Shown here: piece after piece, positions 10,201-19,181 of the stretch
How the letters are laid out: every line of letters begins with the position of its first letter
Position numbering within the stretch: the first letter of the stretch is position 1
Assembly (NCBI GenBank): GCA_014238945.1
Contig: JABAAB010000036.1
Location: 1-38,092 of the forward strand
Direction: 5' to 3'
DNA length: 38,092 nucleotides
Source of the DNA: Lysobacterales bacterium
GTDB lineage: Bacteria > Pseudomonadota > Gammaproteobacteria > Xanthomonadales > SZUA-36
Translations under genes and position numbers: made by a program
The notes under the pieces: generated by a model
Told to the model about the DNA's origin: nothing
What the model saw: the letters and a program-made list of their open reading frames with translations, nothing else
Databases searched by the model: none

Positions 10201-11416
10201 GAGATCCGTACACCCGGTGATGCGTGGCGCTGCCCACGGCCGTCATCCAGGGTGAGTTTCCCGGCAGCCCGGTGGGTACACTCTCACTGCCATCATTGCC
10301 GGCGGAAGTCGCCGCGAAAATTCCGGCCGATCTGACGTTTAGGTATGACATGGAATCGGTACCTGGAAACCAGGGGTCAAAAGGTGGTGACCCGAGAGAC
10401 TGGTTGATCACATCAACCTGATCTGCCACAGCCTGATCAATGGCGGCCAGTATGGCTGAATTGGGGCAACCATCCGCACTGGAACACACCCGGTAACTGA
10501 TTATGTTGGCGTTGGGTGCAACCCCGGCAATCTGCGTTGGCACACCACCCACGAACAACGAGACAGGATTTCCCGCCGCAACCGATGCGACATGAGAACC
10601 ATGACCTATGTTGTCTTTACCCTTGGTGTGTTCGTTTTCGTCTTCCGTGTCAGGATCATCTTCGATGAAATCATAAACCCCAATCAACTTGTCATTACAC
10701 ATCACCTCGGGATCTGAGCAAAGTCCCAGTTGAGAACCCCGGGGATTTTCGTGATCCCAGACACCGTTGCCGGGTGGTGCACCCTCGCCCGGATCCTCAA
10801 ATGAACCGTGATCCCAATTGATACCGGAATCAATGATTCCGATGACCATGCCCTCGCCGCCCGTAGGTGAGAATGGTCCGGCGCTGCCATCGTGTATCGC
10901 ATCTGCTCCAATCCAGTCCGGGCCGGCATCCGTATTGAGGCTCCTGATTTCATCGAAAATGACGGCTTTGACCCCGGGAACATTGCGTAAAGCTCTAAGT
11001 TCCGCTGACGAAAGGTCGGTTGCGAACCCGTTGAGGGCATTGCGATAACGGTACACCGGTTGAAGCTGTCGTCCCAGTTCGAGCAGGGCCTCGCCCTGGA
11101 CCGTTACAAAGCGCTCATCGAGAAATTTCAGATACTGTCTTGAGCGGGGTGAATGAACATCCAGTTTGCTCGCCCCGGTAAAAAAATTGGCCGTAGCCGG
11201 TAAACGCATTGAATCTGCGTCACGCTCCGGTGTCATGATGATTCTGCCGTCGTAGGCTGCCAGTGGCAGATCATCCAACACTACGATGTAGCGCTGTGTG
11301 TCCCCTTGCTGGCCCGATCCTTGAGCGCTTTTTGCCCACACGCCCAGCGGTGAAACCAGGGACGCCAGCAGGGTCAAACAGATCAGCCCCTTGATTAATC
11401 TAGTGTGGTGTTTCAT
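7232..11416 (-). CDS. Secreted subtilisin-like serine protease (S8) with PA-domain insert
   Basis: The frame also opens at 11431, but the ATG at 11416 has a well-spaced AAGGA and directly precedes the signal peptide ([17 protein letters not shown]). Residue numbers here count from 11431. An I9-like propeptide covers about 47-165. The catalytic triad is Asp201 ([11 protein letters not shown]), His277 (NIGHGSHVA) and Ser612 (GTSQASPHV), with oxyanion Asn379 (TSAGND). A PA (protease-associated) insert lies at about 440-545 between His and Ser. After Ser612 come a fibronectin-III-like region (about 690-830), a stretch resembling a bacterial pre-peptidase C-terminal domain ([14 protein letters not shown]), and roughly 450 residues I cannot assign. 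At about 1400 residues it is much larger than basic subtilisins. It begins 17 bp after the gor stop, an odd partner for housekeeping neighbours. Confidence 0.93.
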   Translation of the reverse strand: MKHHTRLIKGLICLTLLASLVSPLGVWAKSAQGSGQQGDTQRYIVVLDDLPLAAYDGRIIMTPERDADSMRLPATANFFTGASKLDVHSPRSRQYLKFLDERFVTVQGEALLELGRQLQPVYRYRNALNGFATDLSSAELRALRNVPGVKAVIFDEIRSLNTDAGPDWIGADAIHDGSAGPFSPTGGEGMVIGIIDSGINWDHGSFEDPGEGAPPGNGVWDHENPRGSQLGLCSDPEVMCNDKLIGVYDFIEDDPDTEDENEHTKGKDNIGHGSHVASVAAGNPVSLFVGGVPTQIAGVAPNANIISYRVCSSADGCPNSAILAAIDQAVADQVDVINQSLGSPPFDPWFPGTDSMSYLNVRSAGIFAATSAGNDGSESVPTGLPGNSPWMTAVGSATHHRVYGSLLEDLSGGDTTPPDVLVGVGLTGGIGITPIVHARDFGNALCGTGEPQLGTTCAANTGVTNPFAPNTFNGQIVVCDRGDYGRIEKGKNVMLAGAAGYVLANTELDGESISEDEHCLPAIHIGENDGDVLRTWLETGSGHEGSISGNSTHLVDEAADVLNDFSSRGPNFPPVHDTMKPDLIAPGNMILGAGSEGNGFVWQWGTSQASPHVTGGAALIRAVHPDWSPAMIASALVMTATPELMIDHDGSKATVLKRGGGRTRLDVAVNAGLYLDETEANFLAADPDLGGNPGTLNLPGLVNSDCQASCSFERTVTDLAGGAVWTATTRNFTTGVTATITPNNFSLANNASRTLDIEIDLTQAGASVGAWVDGEVVLSSNGLPEAVFPVTVFVSGGNLPEEWLISSDEISGWQEFTLDGLAAMPDATFQSGGLVVPTQTTESLAQDPNNDSVYDGSAGLMTVWETVPTDTLWLHTETLQSTAADLDLFVGRDSNGDGVAQASEELCSSTTPEDLELCDFFSPVPGEYWIIVQNWAATNDPDDATLVSAVIGKQTNSKLSASGDGIVEAGASHTVRLSWDNVAARPDTELVGAVGIGTTRDSQNNIGIIPVRFTKTGVEDPETLVLMNGVTRGVTVRGGGSHDRTYIDIPPGVDSLTVTVTGGDAEESENLQVDLYREDFDGAFDGAPFAAAPDMSGSPIASASGSNGNGPTVTVDGNDLVPGRWYAVLINNRGFHAAVTVTADITSSGDPIPLHGGLWQPSSRLNLRQGYDYASTGGYRALLWYTYDELGSPVWYLASAPEPDGNVWVAELLRFTNDGLLQQAAPVGYVSVTTLAMEDSIFSFVLYGDEGSDRMFPSTPLECPTIDNVEQSYSGIWSRLAIGVGGASVLVNKASQAFVHYIYNDKGTSAWLIGADDANQSPTGRVVPLLQFSGYCAVCAVSPIVIETVGEFTRDFADEDNLTWTLDYSFVAPVSGTIDRTDDAGKLTVPLICQ

Positions 11417-11433
11417 CAATGAATCCTTCATCC

Positions 11434-12786
11434 TTAAAGTGGAGTACGCATGGTTACCAACTCTTCAGCCGCTGTCGGATGAATACCGGTCGTGTCATCA
11501 AATTGCTGCTTGGTCAGACCGGATTTTATCGCAACAGCGAAGCCCTGAACAATTTCGGCGGCGTCGAGGCCCACCATGTGCAGGCCGACGACCCTGTCTG
11601 TAGAGGCCTGTACCAGTAGCTTCATCATGGTTTTTTCTTTCCTGCCCGAGAGTGTGTGCTTCATCGGTGTGAATTCTGATCTGAAAATCTGTAATTCGCC
11701 AAAATGCAATCTGGCATCTTCCTCGGAATATCCAACCGTACCTACCTGCGGATTGGAAAACACAGCAGAAGGGATAAAATCATGACTGACCGGACGTGGA
11801 TTTCCCCCAAACTCGGTGTCGGCAAACGCATGGCCTTCCCGCAGGGCCACCGGTGTCAGGTTGACACGGCCGGTCACATCACCCACGGCGAAAATATGTT
11901 CCAGGTTGGTACGGGAATACTCGTCCACCGGTATGGTACCACCGGGTCTGGCCTCCACCCCCGCATCACGCAGACCCAGATCGCGCACATTCGGCACCCG
12001 GCCAGTGGCAAACATGACCGTATCGGCGTGCATACTGTTGGCGTCATCCATCATGGCGGTTAATAGACCGTGCGAGTCCCTGTTCAGTTCAGTGACATTG
12101 GTGTTGAGCATGATCCGGATCCCCCTGGCGATCATTTCCTGCGCCAGCGCTTCACGGACATCGTGGTCAAATCCCCGCATGATCTGGTCTCCGCGGTAGA
12201 CCTGGATGACCTCGGAACCGAGACCGCTGAATATCCCGGCAAATTCACAGGCAATATAGCCGCCACCAACAATGATGATACGCCGTGGCAACGACTTGAG
12301 ATGAAAGGCCTCGTCCGAGGTGATCGAATGTTCATGACCTGGAATTTCCGGTACCCAGGGATGTCCCCCGGTTGCGATCAGGATTTTTTCAGCGCTTACC
12401 TTATCCTCCCCAAGCTGAATGTGGTGTGAATCCACAAATTTGCCGTGAACTGGATATAGTCTGACACTGGCGTTGTCCAGCAAACGGAGGTAAACCCCAT
12501 TGAGCCGGTTAATTTCACGGTCCTTGTATTCAATCAACCGCTCCCAACTGAAACTGGATGGACCGATCTGCCAGCCATAACCGGCGGCGTCTTCCAGATC
12601 ATCGGCAAAATGTGCAGCGTAAGACAAGAGTTTCTTGGGTACACAGCCACGAATCACACAGGTACCACCCACCTCGCTCTGCTCGCATATCCCGACGCGT
12701 GCACCATAAGCTGCGGCAATACGGGCAGCCCGCACACCACCGGACCCTGCACCCAGCACGAACAGGTCAAAATCATACTTACTCAT
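11434..12786 (-). CDS. gor: Glutathione-disulfide reductase
   Basis: This FAD-dependent enzyme reduces glutathione disulfide with NADPH in the cytoplasm. The longer open frame reaches 12867, but the Rossmann start MSKYDFDLFVLGAGSGG is at 12786, so 450 residues are called. It shows the FAD motif GAGSGG, the redox pair Cys43/Cys48 (GGTCVIRGCVPKK), the NAD(P) motif VGGGYIACEFAG, the second FAD motif IFAVGDVTGR and the C-terminal active-site HPTAAEE. Trypanothione reductase and related disulfide reductases are alternatives, but proportions and motifs fit Gor. Its start overlaps the end of the ACT-domain gene by 8 bp, implying co-translation. Confidence 0.92.
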   Translation of the reverse strand: MSKYDFDLFVLGAGSGGVRAARIAAAYGARVGICEQSEVGGTCVIRGCVPKKLLSYAAHFADDLEDAAGYGWQIGPSSFSWERLIEYKDREINRLNGVYLRLLDNASVRLYPVHGKFVDSHHIQLGEDKVSAEKILIATGGHPWVPEIPGHEHSITSDEAFHLKSLPRRIIIVGGGYIACEFAGIFSGLGSEVIQVYRGDQIMRGFDHDVREALAQEMIARGIRIMLNTNVTELNRDSHGLLTAMMDDANSMHADTVMFATGRVPNVRDLGLRDAGVEARPGGTIPVDEYSRTNLEHIFAVGDVTGRVNLTPVALREGHAFADTEFGGNPRPVSHDFIPSAVFSNPQVGTVGYSEEDARLHFGELQIFRSEFTPMKHTLSGRKEKTMMKLLVQASTDRVVGLHMVGLDAAEIVQGFAVAIKSGLTKQQFDDTTGIHPTAAEELVTMRTPL

Positions 12787-13207
12787 TGTGTGGTTCTCTC
12801 CCGGGGTCATTTGTATCACTGGACGCCAATAAGCTGATGGCCTCCTGGGCGGATTCAGATGGAACAAAGATGTGGTCGTGATAATAGGCTGCCACCATAT
12901 TGGCAGGGATTCCCTGTTGTGCCAACCTGCGGCTAAGCTCGGCGGTCAGACCCACGGCCTTGAGGCTGGAATGTAGCTCCAGAGTGATACATCTGAACAC
13001 GGCGTCATACGGCAAGCCTGCTATTTGAGCAACATCCTCCTTCAGGACTAGGGTTAATCCTTCCTTTTCGGTAAAAGAAGCCAGTGGATTGGTATCGCTG
13101 TAATCGCCGTATTTTGCATTGGCAACCGAACAAAAAACATAATTACCCCCGATCAGCCGAGGCGACATTCCGGCCAACAATTTCTCCAGATCTCTTTCAC
13201 CTGCCAC
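12779..13207 (-). CDS. ACT-domain-containing protein (COG3602-like)
   Basis: About 142 residues, resembling small proteins made of two ACT-like modules, a fold usually associated with amino-acid sensing. Recognisable stretches are G-x-Y-V-F-C-S-V near residue 22, LTLVLKEDVAQIAGL, and FRCITLELHSSLKAVGLTAELSRRLAQ, followed by IPANMVAAYYHDHIFVP. The ligand is unknown. The frame opens at a TTG (13210), but GTG at 13207 is better spaced from the AGGAG upstream. The gene overlaps the gor start by 8 bp, so the two are likely one transcription unit. Family assignment is from remembered pattern. Confidence 0.8.
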   Translation of the reverse strand: MAGERDLEKLLAGMSPRLIGGNYVFCSVANAKYGDYSDTNPLASFTEKEGLTLVLKEDVAQIAGLPYDAVFRCITLELHSSLKAVGLTAELSRRLAQQGIPANMVAAYYHDHIFVPSESAQEAISLLASSDTNDPGREPHNE

Positions 13208-13237
13208 CAATTTCTCCTGTCTACAATATCCGGATTA

Positions 13238-13834
13238 CTACACAACGGGTTTCTTGTTCTGTTCCAGTGCCCTGACCAATTTCATCATCCGTCTTTTTTT
13301 TGTTTCAGATTTTTTGGCACTTGTGATCCAACAGTTAAATTGATTGCGGTAACCTGGTGTCAACTGGCTGTAGTATTCCCAGGCTGTTTTATTTTCCCGT
13401 AGCACCCTTTCATATTATGTAGGAAGCGGGTTGTTTTTCCTTGCCTTCGCCTCGAGAAATTCCTCGCTGTAATCAACACGGTGATCGAAGGCTTTGAGCC
13501 CGGCTGCCGTCATACGACCTTCATCTATCATCTGAGTGGCGCGCCGGATGTTGCTGGGTGACCATTTACTGGTGAGTTTTCTGGGTGTGAACCTGTAGGC
13601 ATACCGTTGCTCGTCGATTCCTTTCTTAAGACCATCAATCCATCCAAAACACAGGGCTTCGGCAACCGAATCAGTGTAACTCATACCGGTTTTGCCGGTG
13701 CTTTTCTTGTAAAAAACCAACCACAATTCGTGCTCACTGTTATGGTGCTGTTCCAGCCAGGAACGCCATTCCTCACGAGTTTCAACATAAAGTTCCGATC
13801 TGTCCATTGGTTTATCAACCTGTTGGAATGGCAT
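13238..13834 (-). pseudogene. YdeI/OmpD-associated family protein, interrupted by an in-frame TAA
   Basis: The reading frame from 13834 gives 139 residues (ETREEWRSWLEQHH, LWLVFYKKSTGKTGMSY, EALCFGWIDGLKKGID, YRFTPRKLTSKWS), ending at TAA (13417-13415) after NNPLPT. Reading on in the same frame for 58 more codons gives a peptide ending at TAG (13240-13238). It contains LRENKTAWEYYSQLTPGYRN and WITSAKKSETKKRRMMKLV, which is exactly the C-terminal half expected of this family of about 190-200 residues. The whole frame is 199 codons, with one nonsense codon and no frameshift. The simplest reading is a recent nonsense mutation, though a sequencing error or a functional short form is possible. Met10 (13807) is an alternative start. 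The family's molecular role is unclear. Confidence 0.8.
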
Positions 13835-13949
13835 TCATTTGATCGAAATCATTCACACCATGATGCTGCTGCGGCATAATTCAAGCCGATGATTAACCCG
13901 CTAAAGCGCCAACAATTGAATTTAACAATAATACCGGCATATTTCACCC

Positions 13950-14570
13950 ATGCTTTCAGTTTCTGAACTCAGTATTGAACGATATTTCGAGCGGGTCTTT
14001 GAGCCGGTCAGTTTCTCAGTTGAGGCCGGATCACTGTTGCTGGTAACCGGCGCCAATGGCTGTGGCAAGACCACCCTGCTGAGAGTATTGGCGGGTCTGC
14101 TCGATGCCAGTGAGGGCACCCTGAACTGTTCTCAACGGCCTTTATATTGCGGTCATGACCCGGCCATCAAGGACGACCTCAGTGTGGAGGAGAATATTCA
14201 CTTCACCATGAGATTCATGGGAGCTCGTGACACTGAAGGTGATGAAGATCGGTTGCAAACCATTATAGCCCGGATCGGGCTAGCAGCGGTTGTCCGTCAA
14301 CAGGGCCGTACACTATCCGCCGGGCAGAGAAAACGTTGCTCATTGTCGCGCCTGTTGTTTTGTGATGAGTCTCTGTGGCTGCTGGATGAGCCCTATTCCA
14401 ACCTGGACCGCGAGGGTATCGTCATGCTCGATGATGTGATCCGGGCACATCTTGATGCAGGCGGTGCGTGTGTCATGACCACCCACGGTAGCCTGCGCCC
14501 AGAGGGGTTTGAGTTGCAGGAATGCGCGTTGCGCAGCGGACGTGAGCAGCCTGCCGGGGCATGGTCATGA
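13950..14570 (+). CDS. ccmA: Cytochrome c biogenesis ATP-binding protein CcmA
   Basis: CcmA is the ATPase of the CcmABCD complex that releases haem-loaded CcmE on the periplasmic side. The 206-residue protein has Walker A GANGCGKTT (34-42), signature LSAGQRKRCSLSRLL, Walker B LWLLDEP and a switch His in MTTHG. It is a compact single ABC domain of normal CcmA length. It opens the ccmABCDEFGHI operon and overlaps ccmB by four bases (ATGA). No strong Shine-Dalgarno sequence is visible before its ATG. Confidence 0.96.
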   Translation: MLSVSELSIERYFERVFEPVSFSVEAGSLLLVTGANGCGKTTLLRVLAGLLDASEGTLNCSQRPLYCGHDPAIKDDLSVEENIHFTMRFMGARDTEGDEDRLQTIIARIGLAAVVRQQGRTLSAGQRKRCSLSRLLFCDESLWLLDEPYSNLDREGIVMLDDVIRAHLDAGGACVMTTHGSLRPEGFELQECALRSGREQPAGAWS

Positions 14571-15250
14571 GCCAGCCTTCAGCCTGGCCCGCATTCCAGG
14601 CACTTTTGCGCCGCGATTTTCTGTTGGCTTATCGCCGCAGGGCGGAACTTTTGCAACCACTGGTATTCCTGCTCGTGGTTACCACACTGTTTCCGCTGGG
14701 TGTCGGACCTTCACCACAGCTACTTGCCAATATGGCTCCGGGTGTTATATGGATTGCCGCACTACTGGCCACGGTGCTTTCCCTGGACGCCCTGTTCCGT
14801 TCTGATTTCGAAGATGGAACGCTGGAGCAAATGATACTTTCCGGTCAACCCCTTGCCCTGATTGCACTCGCCCGGACTTTGGCACACTGGCTGGTAGCGG
14901 GTCTGCCCATTGTGCTGTTGTCACCATTGCTGGCCATATGGATGAATCTTCCTGATGCGGGTGTTTCCGTTTTGATCAAGTCGCTGGCTCTCGGCACACC
15001 GGTATTGAGTCTGATCGGCGCCATCGGCGGGGCCCTGACCGTCAGTCTGAAACGCGGGGGGCAACTGCTGTCATTGCTGGTATTTCCACTGTATATTCCT
15101 TTATTGATTCTTGCTACCAGCGCGGTCAGTTCTGCCGTGGCCGGTTTGCCTTACAATGGGCAGCTTGGACTGATGCTGGCCGGTCTGATCGCTGCACTGA
15201 CACTGGCGCCATTCGCAACTGCGGCCGCGCTTAAACTGAGCTTGAGTTGA
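14567..15250 (+). CDS. ccmB: Haem exporter membrane protein CcmB
   Basis: CcmB is the membrane partner of CcmA and CcmC in System I cytochrome c maturation. The roughly 227-residue protein has about six hydrophobic segments and CcmB stretches such as FQALLRRDFLLAYRRRAE at the N-terminus and DALFRSDFEDGTLEQM. The ATG at 14567 overlaps the ccmA stop as ATGA and is preferred; an in-frame ATG at 14561 is also possible but has GGGG almost touching it. Its stop shares one base with the ccmC start. Confidence 0.94.
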   Translation: MSQPSAWPAFQALLRRDFLLAYRRRAELLQPLVFLLVVTTLFPLGVGPSPQLLANMAPGVIWIAALLATVLSLDALFRSDFEDGTLEQMILSGQPLALIALARTLAHWLVAGLPIVLLSPLLAIWMNLPDAGVSVLIKSLALGTPVLSLIGAIGGALTVSLKRGGQLLSLLVFPLYIPLLILATSAVSSAVAGLPYNGQLGLMLAGLIAALTLAPFATAAALKLSLS

Positions 15251-15999
15251 TGAATCGCTTCATGTTATTTATTCACAAGACCGGGTCACCCCCCTGGTTT
15301 TATCACATGACCGGTAAACTTGAACCGTGGTTGTGGGTGGTATCTGTCGTCTTGGCGGCAGCCGGCCTCTACCTGGGTCTTTTCCGTGCTCCCCCCGATT
15401 ATCAGCAGGGTGAAAGCGTACGCATCATGTACCTCCACGTACCCGCCGCCTGGATGTCGATGCTGATTTATGGACTGATGGCGGTGTGGGGATTTATTGC
15501 CCTGGTCTGGCGGGTACGGATAATGGAAGTTCTGGTAATTTCCAGTGCCCCCATTGGAGCTGCCTTCACATTTATTGCCCTGGTCACCGGGTCACTTTGG
15601 GGTCGCCCTACCTGGGGAACCTATTGGGTATGGGACGCGCGTCTGACCTCGGAGCTGATCCTGTTGTTTTTGTATTTTGGTGTAATCGCCCTCCACAATG
15701 CCTATGATGAGCCCCGCAAGGCAGCGCGAGCCGCTTCATTACTGGCCATTGTCGGTGCCATCAACCTGCCGATCATCCATTTTTCGGTGCAATGGTGGAA
15801 TACACTGCATCAGGGTTCCAGTATCGGTGCGGGTGGCAGCAGTATCCATCCCAGTATGCTGTGGCCGTTGTTGATCATGGCCGTTGCATCGAAGTTTTAT
15901 TATGGTGCCAGTTTGCTCGGTCGCGCCAGGTTGCGACTGTTGAACCAGGATCATCGCAAACGTTGGGTCAGGGACATGTTGGCGGAGAATAACAAGTGA
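15250..15999 (+). CDS. ccmC: Haem transporter CcmC
   Basis: CcmC loads haem onto CcmE in the periplasm. About 249 residues with six membrane segments, containing the tryptophan-rich haem-handling motif WGRPTWGTYWVWDARLTSEL and flanking conserved stretches (IMYLHVPAAWMSMLIYG, INLPIIHFSVQWWNTLHQG), which include the axial-ligand histidines of the family. The frame opens at a TTG at 15247; ATG at 15250 is chosen and gives a TGATG junction with ccmB. Its stop overlaps a 34-codon open frame that runs up to ccmD. Confidence 0.96.
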   Translation: MNRFMLFIHKTGSPPWFYHMTGKLEPWLWVVSVVLAAAGLYLGLFRAPPDYQQGESVRIMYLHVPAAWMSMLIYGLMAVWGFIALVWRVRIMEVLVISSAPIGAAFTFIALVTGSLWGRPTWGTYWVWDARLTSELILLFLYFGVIALHNAYDEPRKAARAASLLAIVGAINLPIIHFSVQWWNTLHQGSSIGAGGSSIHPSMLWPLLIMAVASKFYYGASLLGRARLRLLNQDHRKRWVRDMLAENNK

Positions 16000-16103
16000 T
16001 GCTCGACGTGGTCAGGATTGGTCAATTTCCCGTGAGGCACGCCTTGCGTACAACCACCTCATCTCTCGCTAAGCGCGTAGTCACACCATTGAAGGAACGC
16101 TGA
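15999..16103 (+). CDS. Small open frame of 34 codons filling the ccmC-ccmD gap
   Basis: The ATG at 15999 overlaps the ccmC stop as TGATG. The frame stays open for 34 codons and ends with TGA at 16101-16103, directly followed by the ccmD ATG at 16104. It is therefore in the same frame as ccmD. The peptide starts MLDVVRIGQFPVRHALRTT and ends LKER: basic, no membrane segment, no family I recognise. A GAAGGAAC just before its stop could serve as the ccmD ribosome site. It may be a translated coupling leader, a remnant of a longer ccmD N-terminus, or an open stretch by chance. Confidence 0.35.
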   Translation: MLDVVRIGQFPVRHALRTTTSSLAKRVVTPLKER

Positions 16104-16247
16104 ATGTCACACACACCTTTTATCTGGGCTTCCTACCTGATCAGCGGTGCGGTGCTGATTTGGGTTGCCGTTGCGCCGGTGCTGAGACAAAAAAAACTTG
16201 TCCGTCAACTCAAGACACGGCAAGCACGAGCGGGTGATACAAAATGA
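16104..16247 (+). CDS. ccmD: Haem exporter protein CcmD
   Basis: This 47-residue single-span membrane protein begins MSHTPFIWASYLISGAVL and continues with one hydrophobic helix and a basic, Q/K/R-rich tail (APVLRQKKLVRQLKTRQ). That is the standard CcmD pattern. CcmD stabilises CcmE in the CcmABC complex. Position between ccmC and ccmE confirms it. A GGAACGCTGA upstream gives a plausible ribosome site. Its stop overlaps the ccmE ATG by four bases (ATGA). Confidence 0.92.
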   Translation: MSHTPFIWASYLISGAVLIWVAVAPVLRQKKLVRQLKTRQARAGDTK

Positions 16248-16687
16248 CCCCAACCCGAAAACGCAGGCTGATTGCCGTGCTGGTCATCATCCTGGGTGTC
16301 AGTCTGGCTTCGACTGTGGCTTTCAGGGCACTGAATGAAAACATGCTGTTCTTTGTCAGCCCCACCGATGTCAGGGACCAGGCGTTGCCTGCGGGCAAAC
16401 GGTTCCGGCTGGGCGGACTGGTTGCCCCCGGCTCCGTGTCCCGTGCAGAAGACAGCCTTGCCGTGCAATTCGTGGTCAGCGACGGAGCAGCCTCGGTTGA
16501 TGTTCGCTTTGACGGGATACTGCCGGACCTGTTCAGGGAGGGCCAGGGCATCATTGCGATTGGTGCGCTTTCCACGAATGGCCGTTTCGAGGCGACGGAG
16601 GTCCTTGCCAAGCATGATGAGAATTACATGCCACCGGAAGTTGCTGACGCGCTGGAAAAGGCCGGTCATCCGGACAGCGGCCCATGA
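16244..16687 (+). CDS. ccmE: Haem chaperone CcmE
   Basis: CcmE binds haem covalently in the periplasm and passes it to CcmF/H for attachment to apocytochrome c. The 147-residue protein has a basic N-terminus, one signal-anchor (about 8-28), a beta-barrel domain with FRLGGLVAPGSV, and the haem-binding His124 and Tyr128 in LAKHDENYMPPEV. It overlaps ccmD and ccmF by four bases each. Confidence 0.96.
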   Translation: MTPTRKRRLIAVLVIILGVSLASTVAFRALNENMLFFVSPTDVRDQALPAGKRFRLGGLVAPGSVSRAEDSLAVQFVVSDGAASVDVRFDGILPDLFREGQGIIAIGALSTNGRFEATEVLAKHDENYMPPEVADALEKAGHPDSGP

Positions 16688-18645
16688 CTGCGGAACTTGG
16701 CCAGATCGCCCTGCTGGCTGCCCTGTTGACGGCACTCAGCCTGGGTCTGTTCCCGATGATTGGTTCCTATACCGGTAACCAGCGTCTGATGAGCATCGCC
16801 GGCAGCGCCAGCCTGCTGCTTTGCCTGTTGGTTGCCATCGCCTTTGGCATCCTGACATCTGCGTTTGTAGTCCAGGATTTTTCGGTCGAGTACGTGGCTC
16901 GCAACAGCAATTCACTGTTGCCCATGGCTTATCGTTATTCGGCTGTGTGGAGTGCCCACGAGGGCTCGTTGTTGCTTTGGCAACTGATACTCACGCTGTG
17001 GATTACCGCCGTGGCCCTGTTCAGCAAGACATTGCCCACGGTGTTCCGGGCGCGGGTGCTGGCGGTGTTGGGATGGATATCCGCAGGTTTCATGTTGTTC
17101 ATCCTGTTCACCTCCAATCCCTTTGGCAGGATATTACCACCGCCAATTGAGGGTCTTGACCTGAATCCACTGTTGCAGGACCCGGGTCTGATCATTCATC
17201 CCCCCATGCTGTACATGGGTTACGTCGGGTTCTCGGTATCCTTTGCCTTTGCTGTGGCCGCATTGCTGGGCGGTGAAGTACACCGGGACTGGGTGCGCTG
17301 GTCACGTCCCTGGACACATGTTGCCTGGGCCTTCCTGACCCTCGGTATTGCACTGGGTAGCTGGTGGGCCTACTACGAGTTGGGCTGGGGCGGATGGTGG
17401 TTTTGGGACCCGGTAGAAAATGCCTCGTTCATGCCCTGGCTGGTGGGTACCGCGCTGATTCATTCGCAGGCCGTAACGGAAAAACGGGGCGCATTTGGCA
17501 ACTGGACCCTGTTGCTGGCCCTTTCGGCGTTCTCGCTGAGTCTGTTGGGTACCTTCCTGGTTCGTTCCGGTGTGCTGACCTCGGTACACGCCTTCGCCAA
17601 CGACCCGACCCGGGGCATATTCATCCTGGTCTACCTGTTCGCGGTGGTCGGCGGGTCGCTGACACTGTATGCGATTCGCGCACCCAGGATGATCCAGGGT
17701 GGCGGTTTTGCGGGCCTGTCTCGTGAAACACTGTTATTGGTCAACAACCTGGTACTGGCCGTGATGACCGCAATGGTGTTGACAGGAACACTGTACCCAT
17801 TGCTGATGGATGCACTCAATGCAGGCAAAATTTCTGTTGGGCCACCCTATTTCGGGTTATTGTTTTCATGGTTGCTGGTGCCACTGGTACTGGCCCTGCC
17901 CGTGGGGATATTCAGCCGCTGGAGACAAGACCGCGGCGGCAGATTGATGGAAAAACTGCGTTGGCCCCTGTTTACCGCCATATTCGTCGCTATCGCCACG
18001 CGAATAATTGAGCCGGCCATAGGTTGGATTTCTGTTATCGGTCTGGCCGGTGGTGTCTGGGTGATCGCCGCCAGCCTGTTTAACATCGGAGATATGCTGG
18101 CCAGGACCAAAAGGGCCACTCTACCGGCCAGTGTTGTGGCCATGACCCTTGCGCACATCGGATTGGGTGTTTTCCTGATTGGCCTGAGCCTGACGTCCGC
18201 GATCAGCAGTGAGAAACATCTGCGTATGTCCACGGGTGATGTTTATGAAGCTGCTGGCTACCAATTCAAGTTTCTTGGCACCCGAATTGTACAGGGGGCC
18301 AACTACACGGCCGATGAGGGGGAATTTATTGTTTCCAGGGATCAAAGGGAAGTGACTCGTCTTTACCCACAAAAACGCGTTTACAGACAAGGGGGACAGA
18401 CCATGACGGAGGCGGCTATCGACGCCGGTTTTACCCGTGACATCTACATTTCGCTGGGTGAACCACTCGATGACCAGGGCGAGGCTTGGGCCGTGAGAAT
18501 TTATCACAAACCCTTCATACGTTGGATCTGGCTGGGTGCTTTACTGATGTTCGGTGCCGGTCTGATTGCCGCGGCTGACAAGCGTTATCGCGCCAGGTCC
18601 GTACTGTCCGGGGAAAAAGACGAAAACCAGGAGATACCGGTTTGA
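16684..18645 (+). CDS. ccmF: Haem lyase subunit CcmF
   Basis: CcmF is the large integral-membrane subunit of the cytochrome c haem lyase. The 653-residue product has many membrane segments and the tryptophan-rich motif WGGWWFWDPVENASFMPW. Other conserved stretches are YSAVWSAHEGSLLLW, the HPPMLYMGYVGF His region, and RSGVLTSVHAFANDPTRG. Length is typical. It starts on the ccmE stop (ATGA) and ends on the ccmG TTG start (TTGA), so translation is probably coupled through the operon. Confidence 0.97.
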   Translation: MTAELGQIALLAALLTALSLGLFPMIGSYTGNQRLMSIAGSASLLLCLLVAIAFGILTSAFVVQDFSVEYVARNSNSLLPMAYRYSAVWSAHEGSLLLWQLILTLWITAVALFSKTLPTVFRARVLAVLGWISAGFMLFILFTSNPFGRILPPPIEGLDLNPLLQDPGLIIHPPMLYMGYVGFSVSFAFAVAALLGGEVHRDWVRWSRPWTHVAWAFLTLGIALGSWWAYYELGWGGWWFWDPVENASFMPWLVGTALIHSQAVTEKRGAFGNWTLLLALSAFSLSLLGTFLVRSGVLTSVHAFANDPTRGIFILVYLFAVVGGSLTLYAIRAPRMIQGGGFAGLSRETLLLVNNLVLAVMTAMVLTGTLYPLLMDALNAGKISVGPPYFGLLFSWLLVPLVLALPVGIFSRWRQDRGGRLMEKLRWPLFTAIFVAIATRIIEPAIGWISVIGLAGGVWVIAASLFNIGDMLARTKRATLPASVVAMTLAHIGLGVFLIGLSLTSAISSEKHLRMSTGDVYEAAGYQFKFLGTRIVQGANYTADEGEFIVSRDQREVTRLYPQKRVYRQGGQTMTEAAIDAGFTRDIYISLGEPLDDQGEAWAVRIYHKPFIRWIWLGALLMFGAGLIAAADKRYRARSVLSGEKDENQEIPV

Positions 18646-19181
18646 ACAGCCGCTTACTCCCGCTGGCAGGGTTCATACTGCTGTCCGGACTGCTATTGGT
18701 GGGGCTGAATATTTCCGACCGCAAGACACTGATCCCCTCGCCGTTGATCAACAAGACTGTTCCGGGATTTAACATGCCGGTTTTGGGAGACCCGACCGTC
18801 CGAATGACAGACAATTCATTCCTGGGGAAACCGTACCTGATTAACTTCTGGGCAAGCTGGTGTATCACCTGCCGGGTCGAACACCCGGTCATCACCGAAC
18901 TGGCCAGGTCGGGTGTCTTGCTCATCGTCGGGTTCAATTTCCGGGATGAGAGTGCTGATGCACAGGCCTGGCTGACAAAATTCGGTAACCCGTATGACAT
19001 CAACCTGGTTGACCTGGATGGCAGGATCAGCATTGATTTTGGCGTATATGCAGCACCTGAATCATTTCTTGTGGATTCATCGGGAGTAATTGTTTTCAAG
19101 CAGATCGGAGCATTGACCAGTGAGGTGATAGAAACCGAAATTCTTCCACGTCTGGTGGCCATGGAGAACGGTAGCAGATGA
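18642..19181 (+). CDS. ccmG: Thiol:disulfide interchange protein CcmG/DsbE
   Basis: CcmG is a membrane-anchored periplasmic thioredoxin that keeps apocytochrome or CcmH cysteines reduced. The 179-residue protein has an N-terminal anchor (about 4-22), the active site WCITC (Cys74, Cys77) and a cis-proline region AAPESF, where the family often has GAPE. The start is a TTG at 18642: it overlaps the ccmF stop, has AGGAG seven bases upstream, and no in-frame ATG precedes the anchor. CITC is a variant of the more usual CPTC/CVPC. Confidence 0.94.
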   Translation: MNSRLLPLAGFILLSGLLLVGLNISDRKTLIPSPLINKTVPGFNMPVLGDPTVRMTDNSFLGKPYLINFWASWCITCRVEHPVITELARSGVLLIVGFNFRDESADAQAWLTKFGNPYDINLVDLDGRISIDFGVYAAPESFLVDSSGVIVFKQIGALTSEVIETEILPRLVAMENGSR

